Source of the DNA: Dryomyza anilis
Lineage: Eukaryota > Arthropoda > Insecta > Diptera > Dryomyzidae
Direction of reading: 5' to 3'
DNA: 64,000 nt
NCBI GenBank assembly: GCA_951804985.1
Contig: OX638133.1
Location: forward strand, 70,314,367 to 70,378,366
The position numbers were made by a program, and so were the translations under genes. The notes beneath the pieces were generated by a model. That model made no database searches. It was not told the origin of the DNA and saw only the letters and a program-made list of their open reading frames with translations. Below, piece after piece: positions 47,190 through 59,357 of the stretch. Position 1 is the stretch's first letter. Every line of letters begins with the position of its first letter.

Positions 47190-47600
47190 AACAGATCTGT
47201 CCGGTATGGAAAATTATATATAAATATACTTCATCAGCGTGACCTTCTCGAGTCAATTTAGCGAGGCTCGGCTGTCCTTCTATGTCCATACGTCTATCTC
47301 TCCATACGCTGTCTTTCTCTTGAAATGCCGATTACCGGATAACTAGAAAAGCTAGATCAATAAAAATAGGAAGTTTTATTTCTATATACTTACGCTATTG
47401 TTGGTATTGGTATTGAAAATGGACATGATTGGAAGTTTGTGATCCGACCACTTCAAATACCACACTCACATCTACGGGTGTAATTTTTACCAAAGGTCAC
47501 ACCAATATATATTCTTTTCCATGTCGAACACGCCACCTTCTGGGTATTATGAACGGATACTATATACAAACTTTATCCTAAAAGTGAAAGATAGATTATA
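47190..47600 (+). repeat. mini-me-like element, diverged copy
   Basis: CCGGTATGGAAAATTATATA, GTGACCTTCTCGAGTCAATT and TAGCGAGGCTCGGCTGTCCT follow the order of the copy at 46,384; the GTCY tract is broken up. The end near 47,500-47,600 still has a GGGTATTATGAACGGATAC-like string. Confidence 0.5.
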
Positions 47601-47639
47601 GAAACAGAAAAAAATAAATCTGAATAATCAATAGTGTTA

Positions 47640-49440
47640 TAGAATTGCTGGAACTTAATTCATAAAGTCGCAAAAGACAAAAAAAAACGTTCGAAAACGT
47701 TCGAGTATTTTACGAAAAAAATAAGTGAAATTTATCCACGAAATATTTCGTAAAATACACGAACTGATGATAAAATTACAAATATTATTTATTTATTTTA
47801 CGAAACTATTCGTAGATTTTATCTACGAAAGCAATTCGTACATATTACGAAAGATTCGTAAATTATTGAATATTTTTACGAATATATTCGTAAATTTTAC
47901 GAGAATATTCTTTTATTTGACAATAGCATTCGTAAATTTATGAAACATATGAAACATTTTACGAATCTTTTGTAAAATACACGATTACTTTGTTAAATAA
48001 AACTGACGTTCAAAATGACGATTCATTCATAAAAATATGAAATATCATGCACTGACTTTCGTTTGTATTTTATAATTATCTGCTTGTTACCGCGATTGCA
48101 ATGAAAACAAAGTACAACTCCATGTTGCTATTTGACGCAACGGAATTCTGTTTTTACTAATTACACTACACAGCAAAATTAGAAAAAAGTTTGCTCAGTA
48201 AATGCCATTATTTATGTATTATTGGAAATGACCCGCAGAATTGGAATATATGAATAAAAAATGTTCTATGGATAGGTTTACGAGATATCGGGCAATTACT
48301 TTTGGACCGAGTTATATATAACTTATGTGCTCAAGGTTTATATCGAATGAAAGGTAATTAAATATCCAATAAACACATCTTACAACACTTTGGCATTGGT
48401 TCACTGGTTTAAGAGAGTTCTACAGAAGAACTCGAAAAATGTAAATTCTCTCGACGAAAATTTTAATCAAAAATTCATTTTAAAAATGGCGAAAAATTGA
48501 AAAAGCGAGACGATGGTACAGTTTGTAATATTCCAAAATTATCCAGTACCCGTCTAAAGAAAATGATATAAATATATAAGAAATATATGGCTATATTTTG
48601 AGAACAGAAAAATTCATGTAAAAGCATTACAATTGAGTGAAATCTAAAAAACAAACATTTTATTTTTATACCCTATACCCATGGGTTACAGGTTATAAAA
48701 GGTATGTGAGGGTATTCTAGCGCCTATTAGTGGGCGTGACCGGTATGAAAAAGTATATATTTTCTTGATCAACATAACGAGTCGATTTAGACTTGACCAT
48801 CTGTCTGTCCGTGTATACACGATAACTTGAAAACTGCTATTGAAATTTATTTTTAATATATTTTAGTAGAATAGTAATTCTAAGTTCGAAAATTAGTCAA
48901 CGTACTCAACAACATCCCATATGAGATATGGGTTTACTATTCAGGATCCCATATCTCGTAAAGCATTCAAGATAAAGTTCTGAAATTTAAAATTAATTAT
49001 AAATAATCATCTATCAATATGTGCTCAAAAAATGAGTGTTATCCGCTCACATATTTTATTTTTATCTTTAAGCCTATTTATATAGCACTCAATTATAATG
49101 CTTTCACATAACATTTTTATCCTCAAATTTTACTCATAGATTATATAATGTTATTCGTATGTAATATGTTATTCTTTCGTAAAAAATTGTAATAGAAAAT
49201 AATATAACGACGGTTTCGTAATTTACACGAATTATTCGTAATTTTGTTGGTGTTTTAATTTAACGAATTCGTATTATATACGAATCTTTCGTAAAAAATA
49301 ATTTGGAAAAAATATAGAAATTACAAAGGTTTCGTGTATTCTACGAATCATTTGTGTATTTTAAAAAATTTAAAGTAACGAAAATATATTTCGTAAAATG
49401 TCATAGAAATTATTTTGACTGTAGGAAGTTTTGAACACAT
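47640..49440 (+). mobile_element. TTCGTA/TACGAA foldback family, copy A, with nested repeat
   Basis: Packed with short palindromic words (ATTCGTAAATTTTACGA, TTTCGTAAAATACACGAA). The order of words at 47,727-47,950 matches 61,037-61,265 closely. The right end CATAGAAATTATTTTGACTG (about 49,400-49,430) is the complement type of the left end of copy B (CTCAAAATAAAATC near 60,976), consistent with terminal inverted repeats. About 48,163-49,100 interrupts it with repeat G and a mini-me-like core. Confidence 0.55.
48163..48960 (+). repeat. Composite dispersed repeat (repeat G plus mini-me core), right partner
   Basis: ACTACACAGCAAAATTAGAA, AGAGAGTTCTACAGAAGAAC, TTTGTAATATTCCAAAATTA, then a mini-me-like core at 48,660-48,830 (TATACCCTATACCCATGGGT, GGGCGTGACCGGTATGAAAA). 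It is inverted relative to 44,585-45,935 and nested inside copy A of the TTCGTA family. Confidence 0.5.
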
Positions 49441-50279
49441 TTTAAAAATGGGTAAAAACGAATACATAAAAAATAATGGTAAAGCATTAAATCAGACATT
49501 TATTTTCTTTTTGTTGAATGAAATAAATTTACCTACTTTTGAATGATTATTTATATTTTAAATATTAATGTAAATCAATTTGACCATTCTGACGTAAAAC
49601 TGTTCATTTCTAAATTTATTCCGGAAATGAATTTGTATTTATCACAACATTTTATACATGAAATAGGTATATCAAATAGATGTAGAAAATCCAAACAATG
49701 TTTCATGTGGCGAAATTGTATTTCATACGTGTAGATTATATTATGTGAAATACAATTTCCGTTTGTTTGTCCGATTTGATGATAGCTAAATAATGCATTT
49801 CAATTAAAACATAGAATAGAAAACATCAAAAAGAATATTGTTAGGCACACAGTTGATGTTTAATATCCAAGTTTCTATAAAACTTATTAGGCGCCTCTTG
49901 AGTTGCTGATTTTGAGAGCAGATCACAGCACAATATGTACAAAAAGATTAAAAAATAAAAGCAGATAAAATAAGCAAACAGAAATACAATTTGAAGAAAA
50001 TAACGAAAAACAGGAAAAGGACCCACTCAAGTGCAGATAATAATAATATCAAGAGGTGAAAAAAATGAGTGGCACCTACAACAAATGTTTGATATCCATT
50101 GAGATACAAAGTACTGAACAAACTGACAGTACGAAATGAAAATCTTTTCCTACAAAGGTTACAATTGTAAATCTTAAGTAGAAACAGCAGAAGAAGTATC
50201 AGAAAAGGTAGAAAACAGAACGGAAACAACTTCCAATGCCAATGTATGGCATACATTGGCTCGTAAAGTTTCCAGCTAC

Positions 50280-51080
50280 TTGGCTATTAAATCGATTTAA
50301 CAACATTTATTTTTAAGTTACCGACTGAATGACGACGGACGGATATTTCGACTTTTGTGTATTAAGTTTGATGCCTGTGGCGAAGGCGGACAGCCATGTG
50401 AAGTCGCTATAAACCTCCGGAAACTTTTAACATGTTTCTGGCGGAGCAGTTTCGCTGTTTTTTTTTTTATTTTTTGTGCTTTTTTTTAGAAACTGCGCCA
50501 ATTCACGGCATTTTGCGATCATATTAAAGGATACAGTTGAACTCTGGTGCCGCTCAATAAATGCAAATGAGTGCAACCGGATTTTATTGGCCAAATGCTA
50601 ATTTGGTCATGTCTAATTGGGCCACACAAAGCGCCCATTTAGTGCTGGCATCGGTGTTTGCTGCATGCAACATGCAACAAGAAACGGAACAGCCAACCGC
50701 AAGAAATGAACAATTAGCTGTTGGCGTGCATGGCCACAATAGTAGTAGAATCTGCTACCTTTTATGAAATTGTTATTTGCAGCAAATCCTAATTAAATGC
50801 TTAAATTATGTTGCTGCTTTTGTTGTTGACCTTTAGCAGGCAACAGTTGCCGCAAAATGTGATATTTACACTTGGCAGCACACATCCACCCGGTGCAGCG
50901 CATCCGTTTCTAAGCGGCAGTGGCACCATTTTGTAAAATGATTTGTGTAGGTGTTGGTCCTTGCTAAATTACAATTATGCATATTTAATAATAATTCATA
51001 CTTAACTTATTACATTTCGTATTCAACGGTGTGGTACGCTTCACTGCGTTTCCATGGCTTTAACATGCTTTTGCATTATT
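50280..51080. other. GC-richer, repeat-free intronic island
   Basis: Balanced composition (for example GGCGAAGGCGGACAGCCATG near 50,383 and CAGCGCATCCGTTTCTAAGC near 50,896) and no partner in the window, unlike the surrounding intron. A frame at 50,561-50,767 is open but has no recognisable motif or splice support. Candidate regulatory DNA, by inference only. Confidence 0.35.
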
Positions 51081-51279
51081 TAGTGGTCAAATTTGCATAA
51101 AATTTTATTATAATTAGTGAATAACATAAATTCTCTACCAAATGGTTTTAGGAAATCCAAATAACTACATTGAGTTTAGCTAATTCTAGACCCGAAGTTG
51201 GACATAGTATTAGGAATGGCAATTCCGATACGTTTTTCTGAATTTCTAAATTCTGAGGACCCTTGGATTAGTTCAGAGG

Positions 51280-51660
51280 TTCCCACACACAGAAGAGAGC
51301 TTTGTTGCGCCAACCAACTTGTTCGGTTCTCTTAACCGCTTAATCGGTTGTTATTGTCAAAACTAACATAATTGTAGTTTGATTTAGAACAATTTAGTAC
51401 ATATTTAGAACCACTGGAAGTGCGTACATGCTAATATTCAAGCGCCAACCGAATATGGCAGTTCCGCCAACAAAGTTGTAGACAAATTAATTTAAACCAA
51501 TGATGTTACTTGGTACAACTAACTTATTCGTTCTAGTTTTCCTATAATCGTGATTTCATCAGACAGACAGAGACGCAGACAGACGAACATGGCAGCATCT
51601 GGAAGTATTGATGACGAATTTATATATACTTTTATACATAGGTGTTACATGTCGGTATTA
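51280..51660. repeat. Decayed CACACAG MITE relative and mini-me relic
   Basis: CACACACAGAAGAGAGCTTT then GCGCCAACCAACTTG resembles the left part of the element at 42,329. About 51,562-51,655 has a CAGACAGACAGAGACGCAGA tract, GACGAACATGGCAGC and TATATATACTTTTATACATA, the mini-me order on the minus strand. Confidence 0.45.
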
Positions 51661-51684
51661 ATGTATTAACCCTTACACGATCTT

Positions 51685-51914
51685 GACAGCGCATAACTTT
51701 GGTCAGACCCACTCGAATTACATTGAGGGCATATTTCAGGCAAACGCATAGATATATAGAATATTTTGGGAAGTGTATGGCAGGTTCTAAATATATGTGG
51801 ACAGCGCATAACTTTGGTCAGATCCACTCGAATTACATTGAGGGCATATTTCAGGCAAACGCATAGATATATAGAATATTTTGGGAAGTGTATGGCAGGT
51901 TGTAAATCTTTGTG
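51685..51914 (+). repeat. 115-bp tandem duplication
   Basis: 51,685-51,799 and 51,800-51,914 are near-identical (GACAGCGCATAACTTTGGTC to GTATGGCAGGTT), differing at only a few bases. Open frames crossing it repeat the same peptide. A young local duplication of unknown content. Confidence 0.85.
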
Positions 51915-52949
51915 GAATTTGTATGGCCCATTCACGCCATATTTGGGGAACGGGCAGAAAACAGACAGCTTTTGATACAAACTCCGCCTTTGTCTGTTTA
52001 AAATATGTCGATGAAATAGTTCTGAACTGCTTCGAACCAGTCAAAAATTTTGTCTGGGGTACCTAAGGTTTTCTCAATGTAATACATAATAAATAAAACA
52101 GAAAACTCAAATCGGCACAAAGTCAACAACCAAAATATATAGGAAAACATCCAAATTACGTAAAAACTCTAAAACTTTAGCAATATTATTATTATTAATA
52201 GTACTGAAGTCTTGATTATTTTTAATTTGTCAATGTCAAAATTCGTTATTTAAAATAGAAAAAAAATGCAGGTGTCTAAGTTAAAATAAAATAATAAAAA
52301 GATAATAATAATAATAATTGTCAGGTAAAATGTACTACAGTTTACACATTTTCAAAAATATAGAAATATGGGTTTTTCGTTAATCAATTTTGACCCGCTG
52401 TCGATGGTAACAATGATATCATATTAATGTGAAATTATCAAATTTAACTAAACAATCATAATTTAGGTAGTTGTTACTAGACATCTGCCAAAATGCATTT
52501 CAAAACATTCATTTTACAAAGCACAAGTACTGTCTAAACATAACACAAACAAGACGTAGTTATAGTGAAGAGGTGCATATTTTACATTTTTTATTATTCT
52601 TACTCTAAGCAATTTTTCTTAAAATTTTATATAAAAAAAATTCAAAACGTATATGAAAATCATATAATATAAAGTTTTTTTTTATTTATTATTTATCGAA
52701 CAAAAATTTTGTCATTATATAATTTTTTTCGTGAAACATTTTTTTTGTTGGATATATTGCATTTCGACCAAAGCGTTGTTTTTGTCGTACACATTTTTTA
52801 TATTTTTACACCGAGCAGCAGATTTGTTGTTGTTTTCAATGTTCGTCTTTTCACTCGCTGCACTCATTGTATTCGTTGCATGTTCAGTGACAGTATTGTC
52901 ATTTGGTTTTATTTTTCAAAACATTGAAAAATGTCTTGACACTACTTAA

Positions 52950-53460
52950 CACCACCCTTCGGGGAAACGAGCTAATCCATGACTAGGCACGGAACTGGTT
53001 CCTCGGAGGTAGTTAACCGGTCCTAGTTGTGGCACTTTTATATGAAACCAACCGGTAACTTTAACATGCCATTGTCCTAGGGAGGTGTCAATTATCACCA
53101 GACCTTTAGTCTAATACCTTTAGAACTAAGACAGGACTGATCCTCAAAATCGTGTTCTGTGATCAGTACATTTAGACCTATCAGAGAACTAGTCCTCAAA
53201 ATCCTCTTCTGTGACCGGTATCAATGCTAAATTCGTTATAAAAATATTAGTTTTATTTCTTTTTTTATTTTTTTTATTTATGCTTTTTTTATTTTATTTA
53301 AGTTTAGCATGGACTCGATCCGTCTCTTCATGCAGACTTTTATACCTTCAAGTCTTCAAGTGCCTGACCTTAGTCGGTACAAATGGTACCGGTCGTAATT
53401 TTAGAGCAATTGACACCTTGACACCAATGAAACAAATACTGCAGTGAAGTAAAGTTGAAG
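52950..53460. repeat. GC-richer repeat-like block of unknown kind
   Basis: CTGATCCTCAAAATCGTGTT then CTGTGATCAGTAC and, about 64 bp on, CTAGTCCTCAAAATCCTCTT then CTGTGACCGGTATC are a diverged direct pair. About 53,310-53,460 adds GGTACAAATGGTACC and a CACTTCACTATAGTACAGTG near-palindrome. Composition differs from the AT-rich intron. I cannot name it; a decayed transposon is the likeliest reading. Confidence 0.35.
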
Positions 53461-53699
53461 AACACTTCACTATAGTACAGTGCCTTGCAAAATGCTCTCC
53501 ATACTATAGAGTGCAGTAGTGCAAATACATTTGTGCAGTTGTCTAATTGTTACACACTTTTTTTTCAACTACAAATATAAGTGCTCTAAAATACCACATT
53601 TTATTTAAAATGGTAAAAAATTCGGGAAATATAAAGTAGAGATTTGGTTCCGAATCTTTATCTTGGATGAAAACGAATTATAAAAAACTATGGTATATC

Positions 53700-53960
53700 C
53701 AGATTGCATTCAGAAATTGGCAAATTGATTGCAGAAAGTCAAAAATTAAATTAACACTAGCAAATTATATCCAGAAATGATGGAACTGAAATCATTATAG
53801 TCAAATTCAATTCACAAAGAGAACATTTTAATTTAGAAATGGTTAAACTCTGCTGTAAAAAGATAAATTATATTCTGAAAGTTCAGAAATGAGCAGATTT
53901 AATTCACAATAAATGACTTTCAATTAATAAACAATTTGAATTCGTAAATGTCAAATTCAA
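53700..53960. repeat. Very degenerate TTCAGAAATGG-type minisatellite
   Basis: The words ATTCAGAAATTGGCAAATTG, TCCAGAAATGATGGA, TTAGAAATGGTTAAA and TTCAGAAATGAGCAGATTTA recur about every 30-60 bp, resembling 32,750-33,030. Confidence 0.4.
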
Positions 53961-53973
53961 ATATAACTAGTTA

Positions 53974-54288
53974 ATAATAATAATAATATAATAGTTTGGC
54001 ACTACAGTCCTATAAGAACTTAGGCCGAGCTCTCTCACCATTTTGAGCTCTGCGTGTTATATTTGTACTCAAAGTGGTGGGACCTACAGTTTATTGCCGA
54101 ATCCGAACGGCGAGTGTGAGCTTTTCATAGGCAATGTTTTACTCTCGTAGGTTTGCCATTTACTCCCGAGAGGTAGCGCCGTATAGAAAAATGTTTCTAT
54201 GAAAAGATGTTGTTAGCTCCAGTCCAGGCTTGAACCGGGGACCTTTCGGCTCGCAGTTCCACGTACTAACCACTGAGCTACCGCGGCT
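53974..54288 (-). repeat. tRNA-derived SINE A with 9-bp target duplication
   Basis: Minus-strand copy: tail at the left (AATAATAATAATATAATAG), body, then the complement of the B box (GGCTTGAACCGGGGACC) and of the A box (CCACTGAGCTACCGCGG) at the right. AACTAGTTA at 53,965-53,973 is repeated at 54,289-54,297, a direct target duplication left by target-primed insertion. Confidence 0.85.
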
Positions 54289-54363
54289 AACTAGTTAGTC
54301 AAATTTAATTCAGAATGAGAATTGTCAAAGCAAATGGAAAAGTGAAAAGTAAAACTGCCCAGT

Positions 54364-54740
54364 ATGCCATTCGTTTCGATATCGTTACGAGATCAAAGCG
54401 AGAAGATGTCTGTTTCAATATCCACAGTCTGCCAATCGATTCGGTATTGCTTTGAGACTATTTCGAGATATCGGGGAATTAATTCAATCTCGATTACGAT
54501 TTCGTATCTATATTATACTACAATTCATTCTAACATGTACTCAGATATCGTAACAAGATAATGAAGTTTATTCGAAACGAGAAAAAAAAAACGATTCTGG
54601 ATCGATATCGCATCGAATATCAAAATTTATTCAAAAACCATTTCGATATCGATATGATAAATATTTTAATTTTATAAATTAGAACCGATAAAGCAACGAG
54701 ATTGAACTATTTCATCAAAGTTATTCGAGAAATCGTCGAG
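54364..54740. other. Cluster of CGATATCG/TATCG words
   Basis: TTCGATATCGTTACG, GAGATATCGGGG, CAGATATCGTAAC, GGATCGATATCGCATCG and TTTCGATATCGATATG, with other CGATT/ATCTCG words, in about 370 bp. In flies CGATA is the core recognised by the insulator protein BEAF-32 and overlaps the DREF element. Whether this is a binding cluster or a decayed palindromic repeat cannot be told from sequence. Confidence 0.35.
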
Positions 54741-57259
54741 TCATCGGAGGTCTCCCAGACATGGTAGACTGGGTGTAATTCATAAAAAATAACGTTAAAT
54801 TACGATTGGTAATTTTTGCAGTACGAAACGACTTCCTTGCTAAACATATTTAAGTCAATATTTAAATTAAGTCATATTTCTTTTCATATTGTATTAAAAA
54901 GAGTTATTTCAAATTTTAAAATGCGAAGTTTTACATTTATTGACCAAATAGTCATATGAAACACTACTTTAGCAGACAATTGATATAGTACTATATAAAA
55001 CAATACTAAAATCTCTATCATTCCAAAATATCTAAAATATTAATTGAAGATAATCAAGCTGAAATGTTGATGTCCTATAAAATTCGCGTTTTACCCTATA
55101 AACTAAAACAGTAAACATAACTTTAGCAAAATCCTTTAAGAACCAACAGACAGCCAATCGTTAACGATGGCAATTTCAATAAATGATAAAATATCACATT
55201 GCAGTGTGCGTTTTCTATATGTCTATCTGTCGGTCTTTACCTCAAGGACCCCAAAGATGGCAGCACGTGCCACTAAATTTTACACTTTATTTTTATACGA
55301 CCATAAAGAAATCTACGACGTATGGGCAATTGGTCAATAAATAAAATGCCAGACAACTCGCTGGGAATATGTTCGAATAATCATGTTTTATTTACTACGT
55401 GCAAATACTGGGAAATGAATTTCTTATTCGAGTGTGATCTGAAATGTTCGAAATGTTAGGCCAACAAAGTATAGGCAGGTACATAGTTATGTGTCTGGTA
55501 TATTTATTGCACCTAATATCGAAAAGATAATATATTTTAATAAACAAAAGAAGTACAAAAAAAAATCCTTGGAATTAGGTGCAAATTTCTCCAGTGGGAA
55601 TATAATACATATCAATGGTAGACCAACTAATCAGAAGAATAAATAATGACTCGACTCCATTCACTGACTTAGATGAAAGGTTATTTCGTGAGAATATTTT
55701 ATATGACAATCGTTTCAGTATAAGGAAAATATTTACCAGTAATTAGCAGACTCTTGAATTGATTTTGTACAACGTATTCCAAACACATACCAGACATGTA
55801 TTTTTGCATTTTATGATCATTAGCATGGAGACTTTATATAGAAACGAGTGAAATGTACCCATTTTAAAGAAAAATTACATTAAATTACGCTGTTAACATG
55901 TATTCACTGAAAAAAAAATATATATGAAAATATAGAAAAAATGTATCAATACGAACCCAATTCATTTTTAAACACCGATGGAACATTTAATTGTATTGAT
56001 TAAATATTTAATTATATTAATTAATAAATTAATTGAAAATTTATTTATTTATATAGTTTATATATAATAAATATTTTATTTATTAATATATTTTATTTTA
56101 TTTAACTACTTGTTGTTCGAAGTTTGGACCACGTTTAAGTCACCAGTAGAGCTATATATAATAAAATGTTAAACACAAATAGGAGAGAAGAATATCAAGT
56201 ATTCATATGCACACGATGTAAGGAAAAATGACTCGACGAACCGAATAAGCAAGCACACGTTGCGTTGAACCTATGTAAAAAAAAGATCGGTACAACAGTA
56301 TCTGTAATACTTTATAGTAAATGCAAAACTGTGCAGTGGCTGTAAAACTGTATACTGACTGTAAAACTGTCGTTTGGTGTGTATGCTATATATTAGCATA
56401 TACACAAACCTAGAAAGGATATGATTTGTACTATTAAATAATTCGTATATCCAATTAATTAATTTATTATATTAATATGTATCAATTATTCGCAGCTGTT
56501 TCATTTTTTCAATATGTCTATTTAATAATTTTTAAGAAATACAACATTTTGAACTATATTGAGTTTCATTACTAAATTTTATGAATGTATTAAATTTAAA
56601 TATTTTTTAGAGTAAAAATATTTCTAATTATTATTAGATGCCATAGATTGATGGTAAATTAAAAAAAAAACATTTAATAATTGCCAATTTGTAATTGTGG
56701 CAACTCTGTGGTGCGTTCATGAAAATTTCGTCTGCTACCATGAAAAGCATTGAAAATACGCTGACTTGACTGAATAAAAAATGAAAATGAGTTTTTCAAT
56801 GTTGTGTCAGCAAACATACAAATGATGTATCGTTGTAAATAAGCAACTCATGTTTGCATATGATTTGCTGTGCATCCGGGCGAATACACGATAAACTTTT
56901 GCTTCTCCACAATCGAATCTGTACCCAAGAATGAATTTCCGTTGTGGCAGTACCTACTACATATATGTTTCTGATTTGTATAAATCACAAATGCGCCACG
57001 CATTCAAATGCGGATAGAATTTGTAACCGCGTCAATCATCAGAACCCCATTGAATTCAATTGAATTGAATTGTGAATGATACATGCTCTGAGCTTGGTCT
57101 CGATTTATTTTCCTATTATGTAAGTGTTATTTGCAGAAATTGATGAAACAAATATGAAAATATTTTCATGAACTTGCAAAACACTCAAGCAACTATACAA
57201 TTACAAACAATTTGTTTTAATACTTTTAAAGGTTTGATATTTTTGAATAATTTTTATTT
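54741..57259. other. Intronic AT-rich DNA, mostly unremarkable
   Basis: No exon or RNA gene seen. About 56,330-56,390 (GTAAAACTGTATACTGACTG, then GGTGTGTATG) is a loose inverted counterpart of 5,390-5,470. About 56,690-57,120 is GC-richer and repeat-free. Confidence 0.35.
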
Positions 57260-57436
57260 ATAATAATAGTTTGGCTCTACAGTCCTATAAGAACTTAGGC
57301 CGAGCTCTCTGACTACTTTGAGCTGTGCGTGCCATTTTTGTACTCAAAGTAGTGGGACCTACATTTTACTGCCGAATCCGAACGGCAGGTGAGAGCTTTT
57401 TATAGGCAACGTTTTACTCTCGTAGGGACCTTTCGA
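57260..57436 (-). repeat. tRNA-derived SINE A, truncated copy
   Basis: AATAATAGTTTGGCTCTACA, TAGGCCGAGCTCTC and GCCGAATCCGAACGGCAGG match the copy at 53,974. An internal deletion joins CTCTCGTAGG directly to GACCTTTCGAC, and the tRNA-like head is lost. Confidence 0.75.
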
Positions 57437-57694
57437 CTTTGGGAACTTTAACTTTGACCAGTGTTGCCAGATTAGTTAAATATATTTTTTATAATTTTTA
57501 TCATTTTCTCAGTAATGTTAGCTATCAAAAGAATATAACAAAAATACTTGTTACTGAAGAAGAAAAATTACTACGGAGATTTGTGTATAAGTCCAATTTT
57601 CAAAAAAAAACTAATAATTTGAAAAAAAAATTTCGAATTTATAATTTTATATTTACTAAACCACTAGAGAAATTTAAAACTGGTTTCTGTTTTT

Positions 57695-58560
57695 CGTTTA
57701 TGTGTTAATTGTTTATAAAAATTCCATACAAATATTTTGATTTCATGATAAAATCTACAAACTATGTATAGATTACGTACACAGAAAAAAATGTTCATAC
57801 TATTTATGAATTTGTTCATCAATTTTACGAATTTTTCATTATTACTCAACCAATGACCGAATTCATCCAATTTATGAATCGTTCATAAAACCGTTATGAA
57901 AAAGTTCATAATATTGATGAACGGTTTCATAATATTTATGAAAAAATGAATGGTATTTATGAATTTTAAACTATTTAAAAATAAAAAAAAAACAGTTTTT
58001 TTGGAGGTTGCGCTGCTTTGCCACAAAACATTAATATGAACGCAATTCATAACAATTATGAACGCGTTTATTATATCAATTTCGCTCAAATTGAGCGATT
58101 CGTATATACGAAGAATATAGTTCATAAATAGAATGATTTTATCCATATATATTATGAACGATGTCGCAATTAACGGCGTTCATATCCTAATATAACATTT
58201 TTTCTGTGTAAAGTGAAGTCTTCAAAAATTAAAAAAAAATGCATGTTCATGTCTATATCTGGAAAACTAAAAGATGTATTTTTTGAACTGAGTACATTTT
58301 CTTTACATCTAATCCTTAGCTTTTCATAAAGAAAATAATTTTTAAAATCGGATAAGTTTTGGATTTTTTACAATTTTTGTAAGATTTTTCATGAAAAAAA
58401 TCTCAACTTTATTGTTTTTTATCTCCATAACCATTAAAGATACAGTATCCAATTTCAAAACTTAAGTTCTCTCAAGAATTCTTTATATAAATCTTTTTAA
58501 TATATCCGAAAACAATGAATTTCACCCGATTTAAGAGCGTTTGGGGAAACTGTGAGAGAG
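57695..58560. mobile_element. Repeat D, copy interrupted by a MITE
   Basis: 57,695-57,779 and 58,209-58,560 align with 19,598-19,717 and 26,579-26,880. Landmarks: TTTTGATTTCATGATAAAAT, GAAGTCTTCAAAAATTAAAA, ATCTCAACTTTATT, CCATAACCATTAAAGATACA and AATTTCACCCGATTTAAGAG. The MITE at 57,780-58,208 sits between the first two landmarks. Confidence 0.6.
57780..58208. mobile_element. CACAG-ended palindrome-rich MITE (429 bp)
   Basis: The ends CACAGAAAAAAATGTTCATA and TATAACATTTTTTCTGTG are inverted, and TA flanks both sides. The paralogous repeat D at about 19,672 reads CAAATATGTAAACTAAAGTC without the element, which supports the TA target. The interior is rich in TTCATAATATTGATGAA-type words. Confidence 0.85.
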
Positions 58561-59357
58561 TGCGTTAATATTCATTGGGACAGGGGTGACTTCACTTGTT
58601 GCTGCTGCTAGCTGGAGTCTCTTTCGTTGGTGGCTGCTACGCTGCATTTCGCAACAATGTAAAAATGATTTGTCTTCTTGAGACACTACTTTGAGTTTTT
58701 GAGACAATGTTAAAATTCAATAAAAACGCATGGTTGTTTTAGGTTTAAGTTCAAACGTTATAATATTTATTTCAAAGTTAATTTTAAGTTATTAGTTTTA
58801 AGTAATTTTTCGTCGTTCAGAACGTTTAACGTTGTGCTGCTGCAGATGTTAAAAGTGAAGTGTCGAATAAAATGTTTCATGTGGCAAATGTCACATCATG
58901 CCTTGATGATCCTCTCACTTACGTGCGTGTATGCGTGTGTCAAAATCTTTTGGTGACTTGGATGGCAGGGTTGCCACATGTTAATTTGCATCACCGCAAA
59001 TATTGTTATGCGGCGGTCGCATCATTTTATGAATATTACTTTCGTGGCACGAACATTCCCTAAAAATTAAGACAGAGCCCAACGCTCTCAACAGAACCAC
59101 GCAATACTTCACATCACATTGTTCAAAAAATTCCAGTTACATAATACGAAATAACAACAAAAACCAAGAAGATAATATTTTCATATATTTGACAGTCAAT
59201 ATATGTTTAACCACAAAAAGTTTACTTAAGCCGGTATAAAGTAAAAATCATATGTAGATAACAATTTTATATTAATGTGGTGTATAAGTAATCTAAACTA
59301 GGAGTTTTATTGATCCAGCTCTTCTAGTTTTTCTGTATTGATGATTTCAAATGACTG
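58561..59357. other. GC-richer intronic island
   Basis: About 58,560-59,080 is GC-richer with no repeat partner in the window (for example TTGCTGCTGCTAGCTGGAGT and GTGCGTGTATGCGTGTGTC). The open frame at 58,860-59,063 has no recognisable domain, so I do not call a gene. Confidence 0.3.

Noticed and set aside
50561..50767. Intronic 68-codon frame
   Set aside because: No motif and no splice signals; kept only as part of a low-copy island.
51666..52066. Overlapping frames with repeated cysteine-containing peptides
   Set aside because: The peptide repetition comes from the 115-bp tandem duplication; no zinc-finger spacing is present.
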